From Apostichopus japonicus (lineage: Eukaryota > Echinodermata > Holothuroidea > Aspidochirotida > Stichopodidae), in contig NC_092564.1 in assembly GCF_037975245.1 (NCBI RefSeq), forward strand, positions 18,977,984-19,041,983: 64,000 bases of DNA, read 5' to 3'. The notes beneath the pieces are model-generated. The model did no database searches. It had not been told where the DNA came from and saw only the letters and a program-made list of their open reading frames with translations. Position numbers and translations under genes: made by a program. Below, in pieces: positions 45,969 through 58,328 of this stretch (position 1 is its first letter; each line of letters opens with the position of its first letter).

Positions 45969-45974
45969 AATAAA
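45969..45974 (+). promoter_or_regulatory. candidate polyadenylation signal AATAAA
   Basis: AATAAA lies about 890 bp after the SELENBP1 stop. It is one of several in AT-rich sequence, so its use is unproven. Confidence 0.3.
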
Positions 45975-45979
45975 AACAT

Positions 45980-48700
45980 AAAAAACGTACTGGGAGGCAA
46001 GAGTTAATTTTTAGTTACTATCAAAGAACAGCAAAGGGATGAAAGTCCTGTTACAAGAATCTCTGAATATCAATTCTGAATAATGCTTTTATGACATAAA
46101 CCATTATTCTTTCTTGTTAATGTTTGATACTTTTCCTCTGTGACCAGCTGCCTCATATTTCAAGCAATGAATGAGATGTCCTTATAAACAACTATGCAGC
46201 TACTTATTTCAAGATGTAGAACATTAAATTTATTGAAATCGTTTCGGAGATTTTGTAAAAATAAGTCGTACCAGGGTACATAGCCAAAGACTATAACATT
46301 CTAAAAGAGAAAGTCAAATTTTATTTATTTCATAAAAAGATCTATTTATTTTAGTATTCACGAAATGAAGTATACATAATTATTTAGTGACAGCAGCTCA
46401 GTATTTTGTCTTTACAGTGAACTTAAACAATCATAATTTTTGAAAATCTTGAAAATTAAATGTTAATAGCTTTCATGTTGTTTACCTGTTGCCCAAAGTC
46501 GGATTACATATGCAAACTGTTGCGATAAAGGTTATAGTGTTTGAAAATATAATGTTGGCCTTTTGTAAATGTATTCATGTAAAATTGTAAGAAAACCATG
46601 TATGAAAACATCACTCATAAATGACTTTTATATAAATTTTTGAAACAATTTCTCCTTTGGAGTATATACTCTTTAGGTTGTTTGAAATATCACTCTGGTA
46701 GGAAACACAACCCAAAAATACTAACCATGAATCTGAAATAATAAACAGCATAGAATCATCAAATTGATCATTTGAACATTAGAAAAACTACAAAGTGGGA
46801 ATTTTTCCAAATTATGATTTGTTTCTGTTTTTGGTAGTTGTTGGGTTTTTTTTTCAAGCATGTTGCCTTAAACTATTTTTGGGGGTGGGGGGTTGGGTTG
46901 TGGTTGTGTCTTCCAAACTTGACCTTGTTGTTGGCTGAAAATAGCCAAAGAGTTCCACTATCACTGCCAATGGTGAATAAGAAAAGGAAGAAGTTAAAGT
47001 AGTGCACGGATATTGTGAATGTTCATTTTTTAATTATTTTCACAATGACTTATAAATGTTAAATTTACTTTGTTCTACAATACAACTCCTTGTTTATATC
47101 TCATCTCATATTGAGATGAGATATTGCATTTCACCCCCACATCAGAAATATTAGGAAGTGAGTGTGTGTGTGCGAGCAGAAATTGTGCTGCAAACTCCTA
47201 GACGGTAAGTCCGATAAAGTTCAAACTTTGTGGGTAGGTGCCTGACCGTGAAACCTATAGTGCCTGCCAGTGTGTGATTGGTGACGTCAGAGGTCAAATA
47301 CCCCCCCATTTTTTTTTTTTTGGCCAGTACCTGTAGCTTGTCAGTAAAAAGTCATCAAACCAAAAGATATGTTTAGAATAATGGGACATATCTTAAATTT
47401 TTTGAGATAACAACCAGATGCTTTCAAAAATAATCCAATCATTAATCACTTCAGTCATGAAGGAGATGAGATCTGTAACTCCATGGATTGCCCTCTAGGT
47501 TGTATAGTTCCGTTGTACTTAGATAATATATCATATCTATAATATGTCATATATTATATCATATATATTATATATATTGGTGGATTGGGAATTGCATTTA
47601 TAATGGCATTGAGTGCCTTACTATGATCTGCATGTTTGTAATACCGTGCCAAAAAGTATTTAATTAAGGTACATTCTGTTTTTTTGTTGCAATGGAATGT
47701 AAAAGCATGTTTGAGCAAATATATAACGTGGAATCAGGAGAATGATACTAATATCTGCTGAGTGGTTACTGTTTTATTCAGTTTCTGTGTGGTTTTAAGA
47801 CAATTTGTTATTAACTCTCTGCCTGTTGATTTGAAGCATATGTCAAGGCAAGTGTGCAACTAACTTTACTTTTAGGAAAGAATCTATTCCTGGCTTTGCA
47901 TAGTTTTCCAGTTCAACACATACCCCATTCCCATGTGCTTGACGGCCTTTCTTGTTGAAGTCTTCATTTTTCTATAAGTATTATGAGACATTCCATATTC
48001 CTTTTGTGCCCAGTACAGTAGTTCACCCCAGACCCCAAATATGAATGTAACCCCCGTGTAATGTCACATCCCACTCTCCTCACGTCATCCTAAATATTGT
48101 ATTATTAATTATATTTATATATTCATTTATCTTATCAATAGCGAACCGCAGAAAAAAATCAGAAATCGAGCTGTTTGTCTCAGCAAACCCAATATCCATA
48201 TCTTTATGTCACCACAACAGCTCCGTAGATTTTAGTACACGTACAATTTCAGCAATGTGGCGTCGCACGAAAGGTTATCAGTCGACAAAGAAAAGACGTA
48301 ACATGACCTAATGCAGTGCTCGTATTGACATATTTCTTAGTCACCTTTATCGTGTTTTTTACTGCCTGTAAGTGGAACAGCAAATTTTGGCAAAGTACAT
48401 GGTGTCAAATATAAAGATGTTTGAAGGTGATATAAAGCGTTTTCGAAATTATTTGTTGACGAATGCAGTGAGTAAGCCTCAATGGAGCGATTAATTGTGG
48501 TACGACGTCTATAACAGCAATGTATAGGAGAAAGCTCCAGATTAAAACTCTAAGAGGTTTGTCAACAGTGACTGAAATACACAACATTCTGACTTTATAA
48601 ATGTCAGTCAGCTGTTAACATTAGCAATTCGGTTAGATTTGTAATTTTTCTTCTATCACGAAATAGTTACATATTGCTGAGATATTGTGCACATACAATT
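45980..48700. other. AT-rich intergenic region
   Basis: No conserved exon is seen. A hairpin ATATCTCATCTCA-tat-TGAGATGAGATAT (13-bp arms, 47096-47124) and a TA-rich microsatellite (about 47525-47580) are the only structures noted. Confidence 0.5.
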
Positions 48701-48702
48701 TA

Positions 48703-49165
48703 ACTCCTACATGCACCTCTTCTTTTGGGTAACAATTTAACCGTCTTGTATAACACAGCGTGACGCTGGCGCAACCAACACAGTATTCTGCTGCACACAA
48801 TTAGCGTATTAGCCATAGCGTGATAGTACTGTCTGACTTTTGTCGTTCCCGTGTGCACCTGGATACCAGAGCGCTGCGCTCACAATGATGTCAGCACAAA
48901 ATCAGACGCGCGCGATCCGCGCTTAAATTTAAACTGCTGCATGCGATCTTCTTTGCGTAACAACTTAACCATCTTGTATAACACGCTGGAGCAACCAACA
49001 CAGTCTTCTACTGCACACAATTTATATAGGCTTATTAGCTATAGCGCGATAGTACTGTCTGACTTTTGTCGTTCCCGTACCGTGTGCACATGCATACACA
49101 TGCATACAATGATACCAAAGCGCTCATGATAATTTCAGTACAAACTCAGACGCGCGCACTCCGAA
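48703..49165. repeat. tandem duplication of ~228 bp, CpG-rich
   Basis: AACAA(T/C)TTAACC(G/A)TCTTGTATAACAC at 48731 recurs at 48959, with the following GCAACCAACACAGT, ACTGTCTGACTTTTGTCGTT and CAGACGCGCGC blocks also repeated. The copies differ by small indels. It ends about 60 bp before the Harbinger transposon. Confidence 0.8.
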
Positions 49166-49444
49166 ATATCTGTACATGTTGTACGTATAGGTTATACCTC
49201 CGTGCGTGCGCTTATATCTAACTACAAGCCGGTTCATACTCGCTGCGTTTTCACTGCGTACGCAGCGCGCAGACCTATTTCGTTCGATCCGCTGTGTGTA
49301 AATGGACGCGCAGTGCGTAATCAAATTGCGCTGCTGCGTACGAACTTTTTGAAAATAAAAAAGGGTCGTGCACACTTATTGGATGCGTAGTCGGACATAT
49401 TGAAATTTTTCAACATTTTGTCGGATGCGTATTCATTCGCAGTG

Positions 49445-51057
49445 ATGGCAAAACTAATTAGTGACGATGAAAAGCTTATTGAAACAGTGCGCCTGTTTCC
49501 AAACCTCTACAATACATCATTGAGAGAGTACCGAGACACAGAGAGGGCAGTCAATTCATGGAAAGAAATTGGGAAAATATGCAGCAAAGATTGGAAAGAA
49601 TGTAAGGACAAATGGAGGAAACTGCGCGATGCTTTTGTGAAAGTAAAGAAGAGCATGAAGACCAAACGTGGAGACGGGGCCAAAAGGCAAACAAAGTGGC
49701 CATACTATGAAGTCATGTCTTTTCTTGGAGACCACGTCAAGCACAGAAAAACGGAAACAAACATGGGCGTCAGGTAAATTTAAACGTATTTTTAGTGGTT
49801 TAATTCAAATCAACCATTTTTCAAGTTTTTAAATGCACCCATGTGAAAAATATTTAAAGAGAAACAATAATGAGTCCAACAAAATTTAATTAGAAATAAC
49901 TTGTTAAATTAATAAATGTATAATAGTTGTTAATGTTAAAGATGTAGCTCCACTGAATGTATACCTCATTGGGTTTTGGGAGAGTCGGGTCTACTCTATG
50001 TCCTATATCATTCAAATCGTCTATTTTTCATTTTCAAGAGACGCCATAAAACAAGCCATAAAATTACTTGTCGTTTTCGAGAAACAGTTTTGTGTCAAAA
50101 TACACTATACAAGTTTAGCATTATGCATTGTTGACAAATTTCCTCAAGATAGCAATTTATATAAGGACATAAGTCTCTAGCTAAAAAAGGAAGGTACTAC
50201 TAAAAGTACTTAAGATCAATATCATGTTCGCAAAATAGTACAGAAAAGCTTTTTATACTATTGTAACGAGGCCCTCACATCTTTGAATAATAATTAACTA
50301 CATCGTCCGGCAGGTGCATTCATAACCAACGTTATTTGATTTGTTTTTATAACAAAGTGTACATTTAAATCATGACAAATAGGCCTTCAGTATATTAGGA
50401 ACAGAATCAAGAAAGATGTCATAAAAAGATTAATTTGAACTATCAATTATTTTCAGAACCACAGTTCTTTAGTTTGGTCCACAAATTTCTCAACGAATTT
50501 AATGGAAATCCACTTGCTCGAGAGGATTGTTAGTTAAAATCGCCAAGATCAAACTACCCCATTGAAAGCAACATAATGATTTATTAGACCATGGCCAGTC
50601 CAACATAATATAATTATCTGTAAAATTTACATTAATAATTCACAGATCTGAAATGCTAGAATATAAAGACCGGAGCTATGATACACTAGGTTCCGAAGAA
50701 GATTTAGAAAGCACCATCCTAAACCATTTGACGCCTACCAAAGAGCCATCATCAAGCCTATCATCAAGCACATCTTCATCTCCTCCAAATGAAGGACAAA
50801 AGCGAAAGAGTTGTTCTCCAGATGAATCGATCAAAGCCAAGAAAGCTAAGAGAGTCGACGCTGTGGACATGGCCATCCTGGACAGACTCGCCCATATAAT
50901 ATTGAGAGCAGATGAAGATGAAGATAGCCTGTTTGGTAGGATAATCGGTGCAACTCTGAAAAAGTTTTCACCGAGAGAGAAAGCCCTGTGTAAACTCAAA
51001 ATTCAGGAGGTGCTGTTTCAGCAGGAAGACCTCATATTTACTGCCACCGTAAGTTAG
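49445..51057 (+). CDS. MADF/Myb-like DNA-binding protein of the Harbinger transposon
   Basis: Two exons: 49445-49773 (AG|GTAAAT donor) and 50646-51057 (TTCACAG acceptor), joined in phase to about 246 residues. Residues 5-95 are a MADF domain: KLIETVRLFPNLYNTSLREY, then AVNSWKEIGKIC, CKDKWRKLRDAFVKVKK and KWPYYEVMSFL. The second exon has a Ser-rich linker, a basic KRKSCSPDESIKAKKAKR and a BESS-like C-terminal helix region. In Harbinger elements this partner binds DNA and brings the transposase to the nucleus and the ends (family knowledge). The frame is intact. The stop at 51055 overlaps a possible donor (ACC|GTAAGT), so the true end could differ. Confidence 0.8.
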
Positions 51058-51217
51058 GCCTTGGGTCCAGCCAAATCGGTTTTTACTAACCCGGCCATTG
51101 GGGCAAATGTAACCTGGATTGATACCAACATTGGATTTTGATTGTTTTAGACTTTTAATGAGAATCTATTCACTCTGTATATTGTTTGTGTTACTATAAA
51201 TGTTATTCAGGATACTA

Positions 51218-51744
51218 TAGGTTTTCCCGGCCAATTTCAAAAAAAAAAAAATTCAATTTCATTTACACGCTTTCAAATTCACGCGATTTTTCTAGTCGAA
51301 TCAAACTAGAGTTTCTCTTTCGATATTATTGCATTTCTCCCACATTCTGTTGGGCCACTTCTTGTAGGAGATCACCTCTCCACTGTTGGAGATTGACTCC
51401 TGCTTCTCGTGCTGCCTCGCGGTCTCCTATTCGTAGCTGCCATTCTGTGAGGGCCAAATCTCGTTTGACACCAGAAACGAATTTGAATGCACACCTTTGG
51501 AAAATGTTTGCTCATTGATTAAATTGAATGGTTGACCAGCCTCGGCGACTGGCTTTGACGAAATTGAAAGACTAAATGAATTTGAATGATCTTACTTGTA
51601 AAGTGAATGCTCAAGTGCTGAAAGTGAATGACCCATTTTAACCATTGAATGCTGGTGTAGCCCAGCATTTATTTTCAAACGAAATTGAATGAGCCTGGTA
51701 TTAACCTGAATGAATTTTTTGTTGAAATTGGCCGGGAAAACCTA
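51218..51744. mobile_element. 527-bp TIR element nested in the Harbinger transposon
   Basis: TAGGTTTTCCCGGCCAATTT and its complement AAATTGGCCGGGAAAACCTA bound the segment, a perfect inverted repeat of about 23 bp, with TA at each outer flank. The interior has GAATTTGAATG-type repeats and no intact gene. TA flanks suit a Tc1/mariner-type MITE, but the superfamily is not certain. Confidence 0.75.
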
Positions 51745-52394
51745 TAATTAAATAAAAAAAATATTACTTTAAAGGCAGGGTATACTTTTGGTAATTGTCA
51801 AAGACAGTATCCTCACTTGGTGTATCCCAGCTTATGCATAAAATAATAAACCAGTGAAAATTTGGACTCAATCGGTCATCGAAGTTGCAAGAAAATATCG
51901 AAAGATAAAACACCCGTGTTGCATACAGAATTGTGTGCTCTCAGACTCAATTGTCTGGGTGATAAACTACCTCTTTCTCTAAAAATAAACATTTCTTCAA
52001 AGGGGTCGTTTCTAACAATGTTTTACAATATCAACAGCTCCCCAAAGCGAGGAAAGGCGGCGATAGGCCTCCACATAAGCATGTAACAATAAACCATCTA
52101 ATTCTATATATTTTAAACATTTAGACCTATCTGAAAAAGATACCATGCCTATTCGAAAAATAGTTTACAAGCACAAAGGAAGAAACGAATTTGAAACGGA
52201 CGTTTACAGATTTGAAATTTATATATATATTCCAACCATTGTTGTTTGCATATTTTACACAAACAAATTAATTTAATCATTTCCTTCGTTTGTTTAAAAC
52301 TCTATTTTTTATTTTAAGTTAATAAAGTTCGTTTTCAATCCTGAATGATTGTGCAGTTTACTTGAGTTGTGCACTTACCTGAAGGCAGTATCTT

Positions 52395-54119
52395 TCAGAT
52401 AATTGTGTAGCTAGCAGATTGTCGCTTTCACAACATTACACACCAATTCTGGTGCTTAATCGATTGGTCGACGAAAGATCCGCCAACGTGCAGCGAGAAT
52501 GCCGAATGCATTCTCTGCTATTCGTCTTGTTCTGCTGAGTCGATATAAGTGTATATCTTGTGTTCATGGTCCAAGTTTGATCCTGTTCAGCAGATGATGA
52601 AAAATATAAATGTTATGTCCTTTGATCGCAGAAAAAAAAAACAAGAAGAAAAAAAGTACATTTTACACATGTCAAACGTTTCAAATGAGCAAATGAGATT
52701 ATTGTTTTATGTCAAAGTAGAAGATTTATAAATAGTGGTCTAAGAATGTAAGTTTCATTGAAACAAATAATAGGTAGCATTTATAAAAAAAAAAAAAAAT
52801 TCAGACGCTGGAAAACACTTGAACCCGTGGCAAGAGATTCATCTGGTAACAAAACTTGTAAGTTGCATACCTGGGAAAGGTCTCATCAGATTCGGCTTCA
52901 ATGGGAAAGCTTCGTCCCCAACAAACACCGGCGGAACTATTGTGTTGGTTCCTGGGAGTGCTCTTGGATCTGGGATGTTGAGTGTACCAGTGTTTAACTG
53001 CTTCCCAAATTCGCTTTCACTGAATACCCCACCATCACTCTCTCAACCAAATACACCAATGTCAACCATGACAAATTTGTATTGCGCATCTCCAACTGCC
53101 ATCAGTAAAATAGAGAATGTTCCCTTGTAGTTGAAAAAGTCACTTCCTTCAAAATTATGAAACAAATTTATATTCGCAAATAAACGGGACTGACGTGTGT
53201 TTGCCATCTAGACTATGGTCAAGTTGAGCAAGCCTTGCTTTTTAATGGACCTTCAGCAGTATCGCTTGTACTGTTAGGCCTATGTCATTGTGCTTTTTAT
53301 CACCTTGTTTTGTTTTGATGCTTTAAAATGTAATTGAATCCCTTTGACACTGCGGGAAATAAACAAACCAAGAACAATAACATGCCTTGCGTTCGTTCTT
53401 CGTGTCTGTAATTTTCAATAATAGGCCTACTATGATCGCTATATTATTTCCTATCTTAGGCCCTATAGTTTTAGTTTAAATCTACGAGACACTATTTCTG
53501 GTGTAGAAAGTTTGGCGATAAATTTTCACTCCATGAATGAACAACCCCAAAATTGATAAAATTGAAAAACATTTAAACCAACCTGAGTTTGCAGGTGACG
53601 GTACAACAACATGTTTGCCATCAATTGCGCCAAGGCACACAGGAAAGTTCCAGTACGACCAGAACTCTCTAGCAATTCTTTGCCAATCTTCCTTCGTCGG
53701 AAATTTTAACACAACATTATGAAGTGAATTCCAAATCGCGGCTGCCGTTTCCTTGAATATGCCATTTACGGTTGACTCTTCCCAGTCTGAAACTTATTGC
53801 AACAGTTTGATGTGAGTCGCCTGTTGCTAGCAGTCTCAACGTTACTGCCAACCGTTGAGATGGGCTGATGGGATACCGGTGAGTTCCAAAATGAACAAGT
53901 CGAGGTCCCACTTCTTGCAAAAGAGCATCAAAGCGAACCCTCGACATCCGGAAGTAGCGATGGTGGGTTTCTTCATCATATGGAATGGAATTCACCCTTT
54001 TCACTTCTTTGCTGATTCAAAGGGCGGATATACCATCGCCGCCCTTTTGGTCTTGACTGACGTCGATGATGAGCCAGCAACAGTAGTGACAGAAGTAACA
54101 TTTCCTCAATTCCATCCAT
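52395..54119 (-). pseudogene. Harbinger DDE transposase (DDE_Tnp_4), broken
   Basis: Reverse strand. The first part (54119-53583) gives MDGIEEMLLLSLLLAHHRRQ, RRWYIRPLNQQRSEKGEFHS, YFRMSRVRFDALLQEVGPRL, then KFPTKEDWQRIAREFWSYWN and FPVCLGAIDGKHV, with the first catalytic Asp. It needs frame changes near 53995 and 53770. A second part (53146-52871) gives [20 protein letters not shown] and [19 protein letters not shown], with the further catalytic Asp/Glu, and one in-frame stop after DIGVFG. A third (about 52555-52395) gives [20 protein letters not shown]. The parts are separated by GT-AG-bounded gaps. All landmarks match the family order; at least three defects make it non-functional as read. 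Confidence 0.8.
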
Positions 54120-54345
54120 TTTCACGAATCAATCAATGACAGGTCTACAGGAAAAGGATTGCTGAAAAGTGATGCACTCTGCACTTGGCCACCTTACGTA
54201 TACGATTTTTTAAGTAAAGTATGAACAAAAGTAGCGCGTGCGTTTCCACACGCGAACGCAAATTTAATGCGTATCTATTTTTGAAACCGACAGTCGCATT
54301 GTCGGGTGCGTATGCGCAGTCGCAGCAACTATGAACCGGCCTTAC

Positions 54346-55984
54346 CGGTGTTTACTATACCGTCATACACAATGGTTTGTCAATGGCAAAATGTTGTTGT
54401 CATTTTATGGGCGTCCATACCAACACGTACTGCATGCAGTGTAGTCTACACGTTGGGTGTATCTTCACATCGTTCTTCTTCTTAATTGTTCGAGCGTATC
54501 CAATGATCGGGTTGCAGTAAAGACGACATTTGAAGACAAACATAGTGCACGTGGATTGTAATTTTTTACATTGTCTGAAGCTGCCTGTCTGTCTGTGAAG
54601 TTACCTAAATTAGGCTTAACCTGTGCATAGCCTATAGCCTAGGCATGTGTGGAATGCTTTTGAATTCATGTGTTTGCTATACATTATGTGCATAGTGGTG
54701 AGTCACGAAAAGTGTCCAAAAGATTCCTTAATAACAATTGAGGGATTTTGATGGCACTTTATGCTTTCTGGAAGCAGCGTAGGAATGTCTGCAGGCGAGT
54801 TAAAATGTTTGGTCGGGATTGTACCAGCAAGACGTTGGTTACTACGTTTCATTGCCAGAATGGCACGAGAAGTTGAAAGCGCCATCTATAACCAACTTTT
54901 ACGTGTAATCATTATGCATATTTAATGAAAACGTCGAGAAAAAACCGCGGAGAGGAAATGAAGAAATATATATTGTGTATGCTAAAAATTCAATGTATAT
55001 GCTATCCATTTATTATTATTTTGCTTGTTTAGACTTTAATATTTATAACGAGTGTAGCCTAGGTAGGCTACCTGTTACTATAACTATATGGCGGACGCAC
55101 TTTCTGTAAGTTCTTGATTTTACCATAGCAACGGAACGTTAGATATTTGAAACGGAGCCATTCTAGACGAACATACAAGTTCTATGGAAGTTGTCGTGAA
55201 TTTCATATTTTTTGTTCTAATATGATAAAAATATAGAAGTCCATGTTGGTAACAAATAGTAAAAGCTAGATAGAATAGAAATTAAAGAGATGTATTCGGC
55301 AATGAGTATATTTTGCCGGTAGAAAGTCCTATATGTGTGTCATAAACTCATAATTGAATCATCTACGCTACTAGTTTTATTCTTGGGTATGTGCTGTATC
55401 TGCATTTCTACTCTGTCTACTTGCATTATTATTCGCAGTTTTCGATTCTTCCCTTTGGGCTTGGAGAAGCGAATGCACTCTATCACGGTTACCTTTGAAT
55501 GCATGAGTGACACGTAGGGAAAGGAGGTGGTGAACTCATGGGTGGGAGGGACTAGACATAGTGTCGTATTCCTGTCTGCACAATTGCAAAGTTATACTTG
55601 GATCGTGCAGCTATTTCAATCAGATTCTCATGCAGGCTCGCAGCATAGTTTATGACGATATTTGTATATCATAGTCTCAATAAAACAGCACGTAAGAAAT
55701 GTAAAGTATTGCTAACATGAGCTGTTGCGGTGTAGATACGAGTTACTAGCGAGGGCGCCCAACGGTTTTGGATGCTGATACTATCAACAAGCATGGCAAC
55801 ACCCACAGCTTGTAAGCTGTGTTAATCTTTTCTAAGTTCTCTTTAATTTCATCCTTCTGTAGATGCGGGAACGTTTGTATCAGGCTAAAAAACATCAGTG
55901 AGAATTACGGTCTAGTTGGTATGATTTGTCATTACTTCATTTATGTAACGTTTAGGATTAAATTATTCAACTTGGCAATCAGTT
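54346..55984. other. unannotated intergenic sequence
   Basis: No conserved domain is found in the short open frames. Nothing else is noted. Confidence 0.45.
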
Positions 55985-57205
55985 ACTTGGATGGGGTAGG
56001 GACATAAATCTGCCCAATGTCTACACCAAAGAATTCCTCCTAGAGGACACATACCAACCCAAGAAGATGTTGATGTCTGGGACCATCTAAGGGGCAAAGT
56101 CTCACTTAGGAAGATTGATGCAGATATCGGCTTGATGGTAGGGAACGCCCTTACCCGTTTATATATGCCACGTCAGACGACTACAGGCCCGCAGGGCTCA
56201 TCTTTTGCCCAACGTTCTCTTCTGGGTTGGATCCCGTGGAGCATTGTGAGACCAGGTTCGTCCTCGAATACTCACACCGTGAATAAAGTGGAGGCGAGAG
56301 CCGTCGAGGACCATTATCAGTTGACACAATTGGTCCGACAAGCCACAAAGACAGACTTTCCTGAACGTCAAGGGACAGAGAGACTTGGGATGTCAGTAGT
56401 AGACAAGACATTTGTCGAGATTATGGAGGATGGCATCAAGTTGGTAGGAGGGAGTTATGTCATTCCCCTGCCATGGATGGATCCAAACTCGATCCTACCC
56501 AACAACAAGGGCCAAGCTACGAAAAGGTCGAAATACTAGAAAGACGGTTTCAACGAGACCCAGAGCTGAAAATTAAGTATGTAGAGTTCATGAACTAGAT
56601 GTACGATCGTAAGTACATGGAGCAAGATTATGAGAGCACGTCTAAGGCCAAGGAGTGGTATCTTTCCCACAGCCCTGTTATCAGTGACAAGAAGCCAGGC
56701 AAAGTAAGTGTGGTCTTTGATTTTGAAGCTGAAAAGCCAGTGTCTTCCTCAACGACTTGCTTCTACAGGGGCCGGACATCATGAACAGAATGGTAGGTGT
56801 CCTCAGATTTAGAGAAGAGAAAGTTGCTGTCATGGCATATATCGAACGAATGTTCCTTCAAGTTGTAGTACCCTTGAGATCATGATGCCCTCAGATTGCT
56901 GTGGAGGAGCAATAAGGAAGAAGAGTTAAAGATTTACAGAATGACTCGTCACCTGTGTGGAGCCGTATGACCATCAGCCATCGCCAACAATGTACTCTAG
57001 AGGACCGGAGGAGACCATGGACATATATATAGTCCTGATGTACGGAAAGCTATCGGGGATTCTTTCTACACAGGCGACTGTCTGACAACAACTTCAGACA
57101 TATCCAAAGCCATGGAACTGACAAAGGGCCTGACTGATTTGTGTGCTCCATGCGGTTTCAGGCTCACAAAATCGGTGTCAAATAATAAGAAGGTACAGGC
57201 TAATA
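55985..57205 (+). mobile_element. BEL/Pao LTR retrotransposon fossil (pol fragment)
   Basis: Several open stretches resemble BEL/Pao pol: a protease-side region with VGNALTRLYMP, a linker with LPWMDPNS and NNKGQATKR, and the reverse transcriptase start [14 protein letters not shown]. No LTRs, gag or integrase were found. It is a broken fossil with several breaks, likely old. Confidence 0.7.
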
Positions 57206-57373
57206 TATATAATAATATAACATCATGTAAAAAGAAATATAAATTTAACATACTATAATTAACGTCGATAGTATAAGCATATTATTTGGAGAACACAGTG
57301 TTTAGGGTTTATATATAGTTATGACAAATACGTCAGCTGAATTTGGTAAATGTTTTGACATTTCATAATAATG

Positions 57374-58328
57374 TTACTTTTTGTCAAATGACTTAAAGTC
57401 CAGAGATCTCTCCTTTTGTTTCTCAAATATTTCCTTCGCCCTTTGGTATAGTCTGACATCTGCTTCTAAAGCCCTCTGAACATCTTTATTCTCCATCAAC
57501 AATTTCTTGGATTGAATTCTCTCCTGCTTTCGTTCTTCGCTTTCTTTGGGTCTTGCGTTAGAATGACTATTTTGACATTCATCATGAAATGGTATACCCA
57601 GAGCTTCTTGCAGTAGTAACAGGGTAGAATCCAGTTCTTCCAGAATACCAACCAATGCAAACATCTCCTCCATCTGTTGCTCTGCGTAATTTAGAACCAT
57701 CTCAATTTCTGTGAAATGGTAGTTGACAATTTGCTCAACCTCTAACTGCTCCCTGTCACACATCCATCCCCCTTCTGGTGTGGTGCCTTTTTGACATTTG
57801 TGAAGGCAAGTCAACTGATGGAAGAAGACGTTACGAACTAAAAGAGCAAATTCCTCAATCGGTTGGTTACACGGTGCATTCGATCCTCCACCATATTTAC
57901 AGAAGAAATAGTGAGATACCATTCTATCATATGGATCTCTCAATACGGTAAAGTGTGCACATCGTCTCGGCTTTAAGTGCTCACACAGACTGAACCCGTA
58001 AGTCCCCATGAAAGAATCTACATCGTCAAAGCCACCGTTTAGCATTTTCTCTTTCGTTTCTCCTGCGTTTTTAGCAAAGACAGTGAACGGTTCTGCTTTG
58101 ACGTATTTTTGGTTAATTTTAGAAACGCAATTTTTGATGGTCGTGCCACCTCCTTTAGGATAATGCACAAAACTGAGGCTAGTATTTTTGAATACTGAAT
58201 CATCTATTCCAGAAGTCAGGAAGTAATTAGGTAAGGAGTTACCTCCGTGAATTATCTTGGCTAAATCTGGACCACTCATTGCCTTCTGTTGTTGATTGCT
58301 TGCTTCATCATCAGCATAATTGAGGAAT
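57374..58328 (-). CDS. sulfotransferase exon 2 (catalytic domain)
   Basis: Starts with the last base of a split Arg codon then FLNYADDEASNQQQ, carries both PAPS-binding motifs, and ends DFKSFDKK-stop at 57374-57376. Cys-rich part HQLTCLHKCQKG with GGWMCDRE could form luminal disulfides. The open frame extends upstream of 58328 but that part is intron. Confidence 0.88.

Larger units (their letters stand above)
49226..54342. mobile_element. PIF/Harbinger DNA transposon with both genes
   Basis: The left end AAGCCGGTTCATACTCGCTG and the complement of the right end, AGGCCGGTTCATAGTTGCTG, are inverted repeats flanked by TAC on both sides (49223-49225, 54343-54345). This fits the 3-bp duplications of PIF/Harbinger. 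The 5117 bp contain a MADF-type protein gene on + (49445-51057) and a DDE transposase on - (54119-52395), converging. Subterminal TGCGTA/TACGCA motifs are frequent at both ends. A smaller TIR element (51218-51744) is nested between the genes. The transposase copy is broken, so the element is probably no longer autonomous. Confidence 0.85.

Noticed and set aside
47096-47124. transcription terminator or Helitron end hairpin
   Set aside because: It is a 13-bp-arm hairpin without the CTRR end or T tract needed for either call.
52758-53130. plus-strand frames opposite the transposase
   Set aside because: They are antisense shadows of the Harbinger transposase exon, whose motifs read on the minus strand.
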